Origin: Camellia lanceoleosa
Lineage: Eukaryota > Streptophyta > Magnoliopsida > Ericales > Theaceae
DNA: 64,000 nucleotides
Direction of reading: 5' to 3'
Assembly: GCA_025200525.1 (NCBI GenBank)
Contig: CM045762.1
Coordinates: 81,621,893-81,685,892 of the forward strand
In this document: positions 22,596-35,540 of the stretch, piece by piece
Layout: each line of letters opens with the position of its first letter
Numbering within the stretch: position 1 is the first letter of the stretch
Notes under the pieces: generated by a model
Database searches by the model: none
What the model was told of the DNA's origin: nothing
Seen by the model: the letters and a program-made list of their open reading frames with translations, nothing else
Position numbers and translations under genes: made by a program

Positions 22596-25089
22596 TGTAG
22601 ACACTCTATTTTGACCCACCCTAAGACTTGTGTGCTTTCTTTTGATTACCCGATGATCAAAATAAGAATGTGTTTCTCACGATATCCTCAGTAAGAAAGA
22701 TGAAATTTGTTCTTCATTTCCAACCCTAAGCCTGTTTTGGCCAAGTGTTCAAGTCCTATTCAAAACTCTCTTTCTAAACTTTCTTTCTGCACTTTGTTTC
22801 GAGTATTTCCGTAGTGTTCCGAGGCTCATTTTTAAACATCAAAATAAAACATTTTCTCAGGAAATTGAGCAAAGATCAGTGTGAAAATAGGAGGAAAGGA
22901 TGATAATTCTGTCAGAAAATCCTATTTAGTACAAAGTAGTCAAGCCAAGGCCAACCCAGCCAGCCAGCCAATTAATTGGCCGGCCAGCCAAGAAATTGGT
23001 CGGCTGGCTAATTTGACCAAAAGTAGGGTAGTTTCAGTAGAATTCTTGTTGAATGAGCATGAGACATGCCATTTCAGATATTTGTGATACATTCATGTAC
23101 GAGATGCATACATACTCACCCTCCAGTGTTCCTTATTAGCCTCCATTGTCAAAAGGGTGTTTGTCTTGTTCTACAAAAGGAGCATCTAATGCAATCATCC
23201 TTGTCACCCCATCATCCTTGTCTCCCACCACCTCCTTGACTTAGCTTGCCATCATTGCATATAGATTGATCAAAATGTATGTAGAGTGGAGGAGGAATCA
23301 ATTAAGAGAGATGGGAAATAAATTAAGAGAAGAAAGATAGAGAGAGAGATAGAGAGCAAAAAAGAGAGAAGTCTTGAGAGTTGGCCAAAAACTCCCATGT
23401 TCTATATACACTACTATATACTGATATACCATCCTTGATATGCCAAAAACCATCCCAAAAATTCCATTGTAACCAAATTCTTGTAGCTTTGATCAAAAGA
23501 GAGTGAGTGTTGTTGAAATAGAGAAAAACATAGAGTTAAACAATACCCCCTTCCTCCCCGAGCACACACTGTTAAACAACCCAAAAACACCATTCTGACA
23601 AGAATTTTGAATTGAGGGTTGAAAACACACTTCATAAACTTGAGGGTGATCAAAAGGAAGTTTGAAAATCAAGGAGTTCATCATTTTCTTTGGAATGTAA
23701 ATTTTGCAAACTTCCATTTTTTTGTACTTTCTTTCTTAGATTAATTTTCTTGCTTTGATTTTATATTATAAATTGTTGCAATCTAACTGGAAATGGTGAG
23801 TTGAGCGACCCACATATCCCTTATTTGTTCTCTCTTTGGCGTTGAGAAGAGAAAAAATAGAGTTTTTGCCAGGATTAATTGGCCGGCCAGCCAACTTCTT
23901 CCAGTGCAGTTTTCCAGTGTCAAGCAGAACAGTTTCCGATGGTCTCCGAGGCACCTGAAGCTTTTGTTTTTCTTTTTATTTTGAGAGAGTAGTAAGGGTT
24001 TTTTTTTTTTTTTTTTATTTATTTTTATTTTAATATTTTATTCCTCTCCTCCCTTATTCGGATATGTAATATTCAAGTGTTGGAATAATTTCCTGCCCCG
24101 TTTTTTTTTATTTTTTATTTTTTTAATCCCGTTGTTTTACTTGTTTTCTTTATCTGTACATATGCAGTATATTTTGCTTGTCATCGTATCCATGCTTTGC
24201 ATCCATGTTTCATGCCTTAAGATTCGACTAAATTTGCATCTGTGGATTTAATCGATTATTATGTGATTTTGTGCACTACCTTATGTTTTGAGATGATTCA
24301 TATGACATATATTAGAAGCCGAATCTTTAGTTGCATTTCATGAGTAAACCCCATTAGAATTTTGTATATAAGATCATGCATGTGTTTACTAACTTTGTTT
24401 TGTAACTATTTGCGGGACATCGGTAAATATGTAAGTTTTTGTGCTTTAACATCCCGCTTGTGTGTGTTTTCCTTAATATGTTTAGCATTCTACCATGAGG
24501 CGATGCTATTTGCTTATTTGATATAATTGTATGCATGCCAGTGGGTGAAGTTGTGTTGTTCAATTTGGAATAAAATTGATTTTCATATTTGTAAAATTCA
24601 TTTTTTTTTTGGGTGTGTTTTATACACTATTCAAAACAATTTCAAAATAATGAAATCAAGGTGTTCCAAGATGAATAACACAATCTATATTTGTTTGCTT
24701 CACAATAAATTGGATCATGAACATATAAAGTTAATAAAACTCATATCATGGCTTAGTACATGTCGATCTTTTGATCGAGTGGGTGCTCAATTAATGACCT
24801 TCCTCCCTCATACCTAAGGTTCCAAGCCAAGTATCCTTCGTTATGATGAACAGTGGCCTTGGCACGAGTCACGAATTTTCTAATTATTTCAAAATATTAG
24901 GTGGCAATTATGAGATTTGGTGACACAGTCCATTTTTGGCAAAGGTTTTGTGCAATAAAATGGATTTTCTATAAAGTTTCCAAATCTAGACTCTCATCTA
25001 TATTTCACACTGCACTCGTGAGACTAGACTAAAAAAATTGAGGGTTTGAACTATTTAACGCGCTTAGGTACCCCTCAGGCAGTGTTACA
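22596..25089 (+). repeat. 5' LTR of element C (LTR family 2), 2494 bp
   Basis: TGTAGACACTC start and CAGTGTTACA end. It aligns with 47009-51148 in blocks, for example TTCCAACCCTAAGCCTGTTT, GAGTTGGCCAAAAACTCCC and CTTATTCGGATATG. Its distal part resembles LTR family 1. No gene inside. A GGCC-rich motif lies at 22978-23010. Confidence 0.88.
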
Positions 25090-25093
25090 ATTG

Positions 25094-25112
25094 TTGACAA
25101 CTCTGTTGGGGA
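25094..25112 (+). other. Primer binding site of element C (degenerate)
   Basis: TTGACAACTCTGTTGGGGA lies four bases after the LTR end. It corresponds to TTGCGACTCTGCTGGGGA at 57343 in element E. The family is reported to use an Arg tRNA primer (from memory). Confidence 0.75.
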
Positions 25113-25673
25113 TATGAAGAAACATTGACTCGAACTCTACGATATGACTTTTATTTTCAATTATATGTTCATTGTATTTCATGCATTGGTGTGCCTATGT
25201 CCCGTGCTTGTCACCTGTTATCTTGGATGGCTATTCGGCTTTGGGTAAATAGACGGACATGGGCTCTGTAATAGTGTGAGCTCAAGCCTTGGATTGGGAT
25301 CACCACGTACCGCTTGATCCATCGGATTAGTTAGGTTTATCGGTGTCTTGCCATGGTACCCTTTTTGACCAAGACTAACCTAGTGCATATAGTAAATTCT
25401 AGCAACTTCCAAAATTAGGGTAGGATGCTACCCCATTCTAGGATATATGGTGCCACTTATTTGAATAGTGAAACCCTAGATCATGTCAAAGCTCGGATAT
25501 GATAACTCTAGCCTCCATAGGAGTGTTTGTTCTCTTTCCTGCTATGTGTACTGTATGGCATCTAAGGTTCACAAAATTCTAAGCAGTGGTTCAGGCATTT
25601 CAGTTTGTGGGGTTGAGTTCAATTTTTCAACATGTTATATAATGATCAGTTGAGCTAGAATGCTGCAAAAATT
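25113..25673 (+). other. Element C leader
   Basis: Untranslated region similar in layout to 57361-58183 of element E, including a CTAACCTAGTGCATAT block shared with it. No gene seen. Confidence 0.55.
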
Positions 25674-27494
25674 TTGATTGGGAGTTTCGTTTTGTTTTTG
25701 TTAGGCAGTCGTAGCACTATAGCTTTAGAACGGTCTAATATCCCCCAAGTTTCATGGTCTTGCACTGCTAGACTTAATAGAACCGCATATTTGGTTCAAC
25801 AACAACTAGTGTTAGTGTCTCTACCACCAGTTACAAAGAGAAAAGTTAAAACCTCACTGTCAGTACCTCGCCAGCCAGAATTTCTAATATTTGTGATGGA
25901 TCCACCTCCAAAAGTGACGGACCAACCCCCAATAGTAATGGACCAACCTCTAGTAGATATAGCAAACCTATTTCTGTCCCTTTAACAAAACATGGATACT
26001 ATTACCAACAAGGTTGCCACCAACAGCGAGGCTTTTGTTGGATTGCAATGCCCATCAAGTGTCTACATCTTATCTACCTCCAATGGTTCATTCAGTTTTG
26101 GAACCACCTCCTCTAGCTAAAGAACTTCATGAACCTAATCTACAAGAAGATCCTAGGGTTCTCACATAATTAATGGGAGGACTTTTCCCTACAGATATTG
26201 ATGAAGTTGACCCGACTATGCTAAAAATATCCAAATTAGAGAAAATGTTCAAAAAATCGCAAGGGATCAACTCTGTTCTAGACTTGAAGGGTGATTTTAT
26301 GGAAAAAACTATGAGGTTGCCTCGAGTGGTTCAAAATGCCGCACATAGATAGATTTGATGGACCCTATGGTTCATATCTGTCTCTTTTCAGACATTCGAA
26401 AGCCCATAGGCCTATTTTGGGCTCAAAAGCTTTCCTTGTTTGAAAGAATTATGTCAGGAGTGGCTACTACTTGGTATGCCAGGTTGGATGATTTTGGTCA
26501 AACAAAACCAGGAGGAGTTAGCTAAAACATTTGTCACACAATACTCCTATAATACATAGATCGAAGTAACCACTTGGGAACTAGAGGCGATCCTACAAGA
26601 GCCCAATGGGAGTTTCATGGCATTTATCACCAGGTGAAGGGTAAAGGCAGCCATGATGACAAGCCGACCCTTGGAAAAAGATCAAGTCCGTATGGTTGTC
26701 AAAAATTTGCATGGAAGATTATTGTAGAAGATGATAGTTCTTCCACTCTTTAACTTCACCTTCATGAGATTGGGTTTCAAATTGAGGATGCTACCATATA
26801 GAAAATCATTTCAGAAGGAAATGAGCCCGTGAGAAAAATATTCACTCGTAGTTCCAATGCTACTTTCAGTGGTAGGACAACTGCCAATTCTATACCTTTA
26901 GAAGTTAACACAGTCTTTGCCACTACTGCCAAAATAGCCAATTCCTTCACCAATGCTAGCGTATAAATAGCCAAATCAACCCAACCTCAAAATAAACCCT
27001 TTCATCCACTCCACATGTCTTCAACTCGTTCCATGGAAATCCTTGTAGAAAAGGGACGCCTCAAGATCCTTGATCCCTCAACCTCTCCCTAATATTCTAC
27101 CAGCTACATGTGACCCCAATAAATACTGCACCTTTCACCAACAATATGGTCATGAGATTGATCGTTGTTTTCATTTATGCCATGTGATTCAAGATATCAT
27201 TAACAACAAAACCATAGCTCCGCCTTAACCCCAAAGAGCCAAGGTTACCTCTAAGCCATTGCCATCCCATGACCAAGTCACATTGCCTTCCCATCTCAAC
27301 CTCATCTATACACCACCACCCACTTTTAACCCTATCATATACATCACACCTTGCCATTTTCCCAAGACTGATGTGCTGATACCTAAGAGCGCTAACCTAT
27401 TCATGATAAATACACCTCGATCCCAACCAAAACCCCAAAACTCTGTGGTGACAGATGATTTGGAGCTAGAACTGGATATTATGGTAGATAGTCT
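25674..27494 (+). pseudogene. Element C gag, heavily degraded
   Basis: The plus strand shows broken pieces that line up in order with element E gag: a Pro-rich N-terminus near 25890, LKISKLEKMFKKSQGIN near 26220, QYSYNT and EVTTWELEA near 26540, MVVKNLHGRL near 26695, and a Cys/His motif CTFHQQYGHEIDRC near 27130. A tail (YITPCHFPKTDVLIPK) is cut at 27494 by a nested LTR. Several stops and frame changes occur, so this is a relic. The Cys/His spacing CX2HX4HX4C is the Tat-type nucleocapsid motif also present in E and D. Confidence 0.78.
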
Positions 27495-30400
27495 TGTAGA
27501 AACCCCATTTTTTACTGTCCTCAAGACTTGGACATCATCGTTTGTGCACCCGATGATTGTGCTTGTTTGTGTTCATTTTGAGTGCCTGAAGTCCTCGGCA
27601 GAATGCCTTGTCTTTGAGCCTCTAAACCCATTTTCTTTGTGCTTGTTTTTGGGCCAAAATCTTGTTGCCTCTTGCCTGGAAGGAAGGGGGAACTTGTCGG
27701 CCAATCCTAGGCCTTGTTGGCCACTAGTTGTGCTTGTCTGCCACTTGTGGTGATCGACGACCACTTAAAGTGGCCGACGGCCATTTGTCTCCTTTTTTAG
27801 ATATTTGTTTGTCAGTTGTGCCAGTTGTTGTTCACTGAAGTGCATCTCCATACACGTGTATGGTAGGATGATTTCAAGCCTAAACCTTGATTTTCTATAT
27901 ATAGGGAGTGCTCTCCCCCATTTGGAGAGGTTAGAAAATTTGGATCAAAATTCTCCCTCTCTCTCTAGAATTCTCTCTCTACACTTTTGCACAATAACCC
28001 TCAACCAAACTTGACCACCTTGGAGCTGAGGTCCCTTGGAGCCTAGTTTGAGCTTTTGAAGGAGGTTTGAGCCAGAGATTGTGGCTGTTTTGTGCTGTGC
28101 TTCATAGGTAGAGAACTTACCCCATTTAAGCTTATTGTGTACACTTATTTTTCCATCTTTTTGTATTGTTTTTGAGCTGGTTTTCAACTATAAAAAAACT
28201 CTTGTTTTTTAGGCTTAACATGATGGTTTGAGGCCAATTTGTGTGAAGCGGTAGTCTATCCTTCTTGTTGCTTATTGTGTAAGCTTTTACACCAGCTTTT
28301 AGCATATTCAAATCAAACTTTTTGGGCCTTTTAACCATTGAAATTCAGAGTTATTTCATTGGAAAAAACCTTATTTTGAAGTCCAAAATTGGAGGGGGTA
28401 GCCTCCCCTCCTTGTGTCTTGTTTGCATGCCTAGATAGCTTAACATGTGAGCATGTTTTTGTAGCATTTTGTACCTTAATCTTAGGATGTTTTTGCTACT
28501 TTTTTGAGTAGTTTCAGCTCTATTTTAAGCTGGTTTGGTCCTTTAGGGCTTGTATTGTGTGGTTGTAGTGTAAAGAGGCTTTACTAGCTTAATGTTTTAG
28601 GCTTTTTAGCATGAATTGCATGAGTTGCTTGCATGTTTTAGTGCCATTTTGCACTCCATTTTGGCACTAAAATCTCTACAATCTCCCTCTATTCTTCACT
28701 CTTTCATTTATTTTGAAAGTGGCTTTGAACCTCTTGTTGGCTTGAGTATGAAATGGAGAGATTCATGCTTAATGGTTTAAGTCTTTCAGGAGTTCATTAT
28801 CAATGGCATGAGGTCTCTTTCATGCTCAAGGAACTTGTGGTTTAAGCCTACTTTCAATTAGAGGACATTCCCCTTTTGGACTAATTGATTAAAGAATGAA
28901 TCGGTAATGTAAAATGAGTAAACAAAATGAACAAAGTAAAAGAGACAACAGTAAGCATCTTTGTGTTGCATTGCATGTGTTTGGATCGGATGTTAATTTG
29001 AACATGAGAAAAATGGGACGTTTCATACTTAAAGTGATGAAACGTGCCACTTTTCTTGGTCATCATTACCCTTGATCATGCATGATAGGGTTGTGGTTAT
29101 GTCGAGTCTTGTTTTGCATTCATTAACTTGTGCAAGCTTGGCTCCTTAGCCATCATGCATTGAAAATGCTTGGTTAATGGTTTGAGGGCTGAGAATTACA
29201 CTCCTTTGAACTTGAGTAATGATAAGGAGAGTAGCAATGCACACAAACCTTGAGAATACACTACTTTGCCTTGTTTGCTCTCTATTGTAGCAAAAAAGAA
29301 AGTTCGGGGCAGGGTGGCCGACTGGCCAGAAGTAGTGGCCGACGGCCACTTGCAGTAGCCGATCGGCCAGTTATGGTAGTTGACGACCACCTTTGGTAGC
29401 CGACCGGCCACCAATGAAAAATTGCGCAAGTGTGCTCCTAAGTTGGAGTAGAGGCATTCTGGGAGTTGGCACAATTTTCAGTGATCAAACGAGTGCAAAC
29501 AGAGGCATCCGATGGCAAGGCGGTGGCATTTTCGGGTGGAGCAATCGAGCATACATGCGTCCTTCACCCTTGAGGCCATTTAATTTCTTTAGTTAGCTTA
29601 GAATAGCTAGTTAATTCAAATGTTGTACATAATTAGTTAGTGTAACTAATTCTTCAATTCGGTTTGTAATATTTAATTAACTTAGAGTAAGTTAGTTAAT
29701 TTGTTTCAATTGCTGTATAATTAGCTTAGAATAGTTAATTAGTTTTGGTTTGTAATAGTTAGCTTAATTAGCATAGCTAGTTAGCTTATTCATTCGGACC
29801 CACCTTCGCAAGGGCACAATGTTGTAATAAGTGTGCGTGCGTGTGTGTATGTCTTCCAACCCCACGTCTTTCTCCTTTTTATTTAATCACTTTTGATGGT
29901 TAGATTAGGGACATCTTCAATTAGCATACCTTATGCTTGCATGTTTGCATCCATTCATTTTGTCTTGCATGCACCGAGACTCGACACATCATTCAAACTG
30001 CATTGCAATTTCAATAATTTTTGAATACGTGTTTAAATCGCATGTTGTTCAAATTGATTCATATGCCATATTAGTAGTTGAGCTTATCAATTGCATTATT
30101 GCATGTGTCGCATTAGGCATCTTGTATAGTTAGGATCATGCATCTTTCTAATTAGTTTCTGTTTTGGCTTGGAGTACTCAGTAAGTTTTTATGCTTTAGC
30201 ATAATTGCAAGAGTGTGATTGCCATATTGCCATGATTCGCATGCTTGCCATGAGGCTATGTGCTTACTTGCTTAACTGTATGAATGCCTGTGGATGAAGG
30301 CTTTATTGTTTGAATTGGAACGATTTAGCAAATGTAAGTTTTAAGCCCACTTTGTTGTAGCAAATCATGTCTTAAGCCCACTTGAGGTGGCAAATTCGCA

Positions 30401-30955
30401 TTCTAAGCCCACTTGAGGGTGGCAAATTCAAATCATTTTCGCAAAACAAACATGACTTGAAATGTTCCAATTCTTGTGATTTTAGTCTATACTTGTTTGT
30501 GTGCATCACATAGTAAAGTTAGCTAATAACCTGAATAAGAACACATAATGTTTATAAAAGCATCATATCATGATTAGTAGAGGCCGATCTTTGATCGGGC
30601 GAGCGGGGGTGCTCATTTCAGGACCTTCCCCTCTTGTACCCAAGTTCCCGAGCTAAGGCAACTTTGGTGATAACGGACACGTGGCCTTTGGCACGAGTCA
30701 AGGTTTCCTAAATTTCTCCAAAAATAAAATATTTAGGTGGCAACTCTGTAATTTAGCAAAGTAGTCCATTTTTTGGCATTATTTGATTTAAAATCGATTT
30801 TCCAAAATGATTTGCTGGATTGGACTCTTTGGTGATTATTAGTTTCATATTACACTTTGTGAGACTAGATTCATAACCACAGGAGTCTGAACTGTGAGGC
30901 CTTCTTTCCAAAACCCTTTCCGAAAGGCAGGGGCGCGAAAAAAGGTGAGTCCATA
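27495..30955 (+). mobile_element. Solo LTR S2 (family 1, 3461 bp) nested in element C gag
   Basis: Starts TGTAGAAACCCC, ends GAGTCCATA, flanked by a perfect 5-bp duplication AGTCT (27490-27494, 30956-30960). Related to the LTRs of A and E along its length. The final CA appears as TA. Interior sequence of its element is gone, the usual result of recombination between LTRs. A TATA box lies at 27896-27903. Confidence 0.88.
27896..27903 (+). promoter_or_regulatory. Putative TATA box in solo LTR S2
   Basis: TATATATA followed by a GGGAGTGCTCTCCCCC hairpin-like segment and a CT-rich run, matching the positions of TATA boxes in related LTRs. Confidence 0.45.
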
Positions 30956-31189
30956 AGTCTCACGGCTATGCACTTCCCCCTTTATGATTTTCTTGAGTCA
31001 TGGAGTGTTCAAGAAGTGAAGAAGCACGGGAGAAATTCTGGGTCAGACACTGGCTGACTCTGTGAGAGATCTTGAAACTAGTGCAGGACTCGCAAACTTA
31101 GGGTGATATTGTGATCATTTCTGTGATTGGGGATGGACCACTTGCTGATTGCACAAATTTTATTCCAGACATGGTGGATGGCACGCATT
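30956..31189 (+). other. Element C internal sequence, unrecognised
   Basis: Continuation of element C after the solo LTR S2. No frame or motif could be assigned; it probably belongs to decayed protease-region sequence. Confidence 0.35.
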
Positions 31190-32110
31190 GTAATTCGCCA
31201 TTTGGGAATGTTTTCATTTTACTTTTTGAATTGAGTGCTGAGTCTGAACCTGATTCCGCCAAGTCTGTGGAGCTGGAATCAGGATTGAGTCAGCCTTGTG
31301 AGTTAGAGTCTAGTGATTTGGGGGTGATAACCCAGACATTACTGCCCTGTTTGTGCCTATCTTTTCGCTTTGCATTCAAGTCTATTTTATTGAACCAGAA
31401 GTTTTGAATGAAAGATGCAATACTTTTCACCTACTTCTATATGCCTTTAAATCATTGCATTGACCAAAATTATCAGAACTTTGCTAAAAATGAAGAGGAA
31501 GGAATTCCTCGAGGCTTGTAAAGTTTGATTGGCTGAGAGAAAAATAGGTGTGCTAATTCCTTAATGGATAAGATCATTTCAGTTAATATGGGTATTGAAA
31601 AGGATCCTGACTTGGTCCAGATTGGTTCTACATTGTCTTTAGAGGAGCACAAGTGACTAGTCACTTTATTAAAAGATTTTAAAAAATGTTTTTGCGTGGA
31701 CTTATGAAGATATGTTTGGAATTGATTTTGAGATTGTACAACATAGGATTATTGTCGACCTAAAGCTCGACGCCCCCCAGCTTTCAAACTTTGATTCTGA
31801 GTGTCCAAAAATGAGGCAGAACATGAGGCATGCATAGCCAGATCGGAAGCAACCCTAGAACTAGGGACAAAAAGGTTGAATGTGATTAGAGATTCAAACT
31901 AGATCATTTCTCAAGCCAATGAAGACTAGAAATAAAGTCAAATCCCAGAATCTGAGAGAAGATTTAGTGTTGAAGAACAATCAGGTTTTTATCCACGACC
32001 TTAAGGGCAAATACAGACCCAATTAGCTGGGTCCATACATCATCACGTCTATCTAGTCAAGAGTAGTAGCCATTCTCATGGATATAGGTGGCCTAGAGAT
32101 CTCACAACCG
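31190..32110 (+). pseudogene. Element C pol remnants with large internal deletion
   Basis: 31200-31770 parallels element E 62100-62690: the Ser/Glu-rich linker, the acidic stretch before RT and the RT start (FKKCFCVDL frame region after KDPDLVQIGS). At about 31775 it jumps to a piece resembling the second, archaeal-type RNase H of Tat elements (NEAEHEAC, then ATLELG, then DSN before a stop, then IISQAN). It then moves to the polyprotein C-terminus (GGLEISQPINMDKL near 32090). Most of RT, the first RNase H and integrase are deleted. Stops are frequent. Recognition of the RNase H piece is by motif pattern only. Confidence 0.7.
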
Positions 32111-33364
32111 ATCAACATGGACAAGCTAAAAACTATTATCCTTAAGAGGCTCACTGGGCCGAAAACCCAAAAAGGCGACCTAGACAAAAGTTAGAGCAGA
32201 AAAAGAAAAAAAAAATGAAAAATGAAAAACTGAAGAAAAGCTCACAAGGTCAAAAACCTAAAAGGGCAGCTTTGGCAAAAGTTAGAGTGCAATGGAAGAA
32301 TAAAAATACTTGAGTGAGTCTTACCCCATGAACTACGTAAGGTCTGATTCCTATTTTTGGGATACATAAGCAACTTCAGCTTGAAATTTGGCCCCAACCA
32401 TTTTCAATTCACTTATCCGATCCATGTTTGATTGGTGTATCTTTATTCGATTCGGCTGTCCTATCCATGTTTGATTGGCTTATTTTCGTTCGATTCAGTT
32501 GTCATATAATTTCTTTATGGTAGATTAATTTGCAAGATAAATCAAGTTCGGGTTATTTGATCTGAGGTTGTGCATCTCAAGAGTTGATTCCATGTTGGTT
32601 GGGTAGTGGCCATTTGTGAAAATAGATTTTGAGGACTTTCAAGGAAGTTGACTATTTTTCTCGAAAATTATTCCATTTTTGCAAAACCAGACCATTCTTT
32701 GGATCAAAAAGGAAAATTTGCAGTGCTCACAGCTTGACTTACATGATTTCAAAATAGAGAGTGGAATAAGCATGCCAATCTAACTCTCATGTTGATCAAA
32801 ACCTTTTTACAAAAACAAATCCAAGAGAAGAAGTCAAAGTAATGAACTAGGGGTATAGTCGAGTTAGGAATTCTGTTTTCTCCCTGCACTCTCGAGTCTC
32901 ATGTTACATGTTTCAGTCTGTCGGCTAACAATTCAGTCGGCCATCTAAGTTGTTAGTTGACTCCAGGTGCTTCTTAATGGTTTTAACCAACCGGCCACTT
33001 ATTTAGTTGGTTCATCAGTTCATTTAGCTAGTTAATTAATCGGCCGGCTCATTAATTTTTCAATTGGCCAACCAATTTCAATATCAATCTAGAATAAAAA
33101 AAACTGCATAAATTGCGTATGTTCAGTGGTTTGTCCTTTTAAGTCATGTTTTGAGTGCCTTTCATTCCAACACATGTAAATAGGTGTGTTTGGATTACTT
33201 TTTCTTTATTTTTCTTTCATTGAGTCATTTTTTGATTTCTGGTCAGTTGAAGGGTTAATGTCCAATTTAGAGCTCATTGAAATTCAATCATTCTTAGATT
33301 CAAGTTCAAGAAAAATGTTTTCATACTCAAGTGTTGTGTCATTCATGCCATGATGTGCAAACAA
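32111..33364 (+). other. Element C 3' region after pol
   Basis: Contains two AAAACCTAAAAGGGC-like blocks and a conserved motif (GAACTACGTAAGGTCTGATTC at 32330, GGGATACATAAGCAAC at 32359) found downstream of pol in many plant Tat/Ogre elements. It recurs at 46830-46874. No gene. Confidence 0.55.
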
Positions 33365-35540
33365 CAAAACTCATTTTATTGAAATTTTAGGGTGAATCCC
33401 CTCCAATTACAACATTACAACGGAAAAAGAGAAGAAAATTTCAAAAATAACAAAAGAGAAGTCATCTGAAGCATTAGTGCTCTTTCCTAAGCAAAAACAA
33501 AAAAAGGCACAAAAAAACAAAAAACAAAACAAAAGAAACAAATTTGAAAAAAAGAAAAAATTGAAAATAAAATAAAATAAAATGGAGAGACGATTTTCTC
33601 AAATTTCTGGCAATAGCTCGACGGCGTGTGTCAAAGGCCGACTTCACATGCAGACAGCTTCATTGCTTGACTCCACTGCCAACTACCCCACCTCAAGATG
33701 CTCATTCTGGAGAATGCTTCAAAGGTTCTGCCTCAAAATTAGCAGGATTTTCGAAGGAAATCATTCCCCGTCGGCCATCGAATGAGGAACACCATGGCAC
33801 CGCAAATCTTTCCATGTTTGTTGCCTGGTGCTTTAACTCTATGTTTTGCCTCTTCAAATAACTAATCTCCCGTAGCACGTCTTGATACATACGCTGGAAT
33901 AGAGAGAGTTATGCTGTTAACCATTGCACCTCATTTATTCTACTTTGCAAACGGCATGACAAATTGGAGACCGCGGTCATGGTCTCCACACAAGACTTCA
34001 ATATGTAAGAGTTGGCATCGATCTCAAACTGTGCTTCCATTATTTGTTCGACTGACTATGAAATCCTATATTTTTTAGGTATTAATATTTTAGTGAGAGA
34101 TATTGGTGGTAGTTTGGTGGTAAGATTTTTGGAAGAGAACCTAACTTATTTTTTCTATTTGTTTCTATCTCTTTTTACCTCCATTCATTATTATCATTAG
34201 TCAGCTCTTTTATTTATTTATTTTTAGTTTTCTTGGGCTTCAAGTAAAGGTTATTTTCTTTCCCTCTAAGCAAGTGTTCTTTTCTTTCCCTCCAAGCAAC
34301 CTTTTTTTGGCTTACAAGTCAATTATCTTTCTTTCTCTCCAAATTTACTTGGAGGCTACTCTTTGTTTTGCCTATAAATTGGAACTCATCCTCTCAACTT
34401 CTTTCCATTTTTCTTCTTGGTCCATCCATATCTCTCTTAAATTATAGAAATTTAGAGTTTAGATTAAAAGTATTTAGAATGAGAGTTAGCATTTTATTCA
34501 AGAGAAGAATTGTAGATTTTGTTGAACATTACATACTTTTTGAATCCATAACCTTGGAGATTTATGGTGATATAGTAGATGATTTCAAGCATTGGTGTTG
34601 GAGGGATTTTGCATCAAGTGGTCATGGAATTTTTTTGAGGTAATTCAGGTAGTATACAATATGCTTCCTCTAAATCTCTTTGCAAAGAGTGTTTATTTTA
34701 ATTACTTCTCATTTGTACTCCTCTTGATTATCCTGGTCATATGTTAAATTCTATGAAATCATTCTTGTTGATACGTTTGATTATTCTAGTCATTTGATAA
34801 ATTTTGTGAAGTTGTTCTGTGAGTTAGTGTTGATTTGTCTCGCTAAATGACGTGGAAATGCTCTGTACATGGATCGAGTGGACCTTGCCAATAGCTTGGA
34901 CCAATAGCCTGGATAAGTGGTTGAGCTTGGGTGAGGTGGGTGAGGCCGCTCACTGGTCATGGACCGAGTAGGACCAAGTATTTGGTCCTGGATAAATTAT
35001 CATATGTCGAGTTGATTTGTTTGTGCAATTTGGTAAATTGCTTGGTGTCTTGAATCGAATCATTTGTGCCATGTCGTAAATTATTGGATCCCTATTGATT
35101 TATTCTCTATTTGAGCATTGTTATTCTTGTCGTATTGTATACTTCCCAAATTAATTTATTTTTCAGCTGTGGGGCAAATCTAGTGGCGATTGGAGTTGAA
35201 ATAGTTAAAGAATTATTGAGTTAGAGATTTTTGGACCAACCACTATATATTATTTTTTCGAGATTTGTATAAATTATAAATTATAGGCATTTGTGTAATT
35301 ATTTTGGAGCCAATTTGTATTTCTGAGGTTATTAATTAGTTATAATTTTAAATTTGAGGTTGATTTGATTTATTAATGGCCCTCTAAGTTGGGGCGTTAC
35401 ACTGACATTGTAGGGAAACTAAAAATAGGGGTAAGAGTAGGGGCACTCTATTGAGGCTCAGAACAGCTAATGTCTTTTACCTTAATTGGCATGTCATCAA
35501 GGTTAGGAAAAGGGAAAGAGGACGATGGGAAGAGGCCATG
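33365..35540 (-). pseudogene. Antisense gene remnant in element C, split by a solo LTR
   Basis: The minus strand gives a possible start ATG at 35539, then a short Ser/Pro-rich stretch with stops (35539-35402). After skipping the solo LTR 34057-35401, a coiled-coil-like run follows ([32 protein letters not shown], a stop, then YQDVLREISYLKRQNIELKH), ending by 33702. A minus-strand AATAAA near 33380 could be its polyadenylation signal. I do not recognise the protein. It lies antisense between pol and the 3' LTR, the place where Tat elements carry extra antisense genes. Stops and the insertion make it inactive. Confidence 0.5.
34057..35401 (+). mobile_element. Solo LTR S3 (1345 bp) nested in element C
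   Basis: Flanked by a perfect 5-bp duplication CTGAC (34052-34056, 35402-35406). Ends GGGGCGTTACA; starts TATGAAATCC, one change from TGTGAAATCC. T-rich, with CTTTCCCTCTAAGCAAG-type short repeats. No coding capacity. The GGGGCGTTACA end is common in plant gypsy LTRs. Confidence 0.8.
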
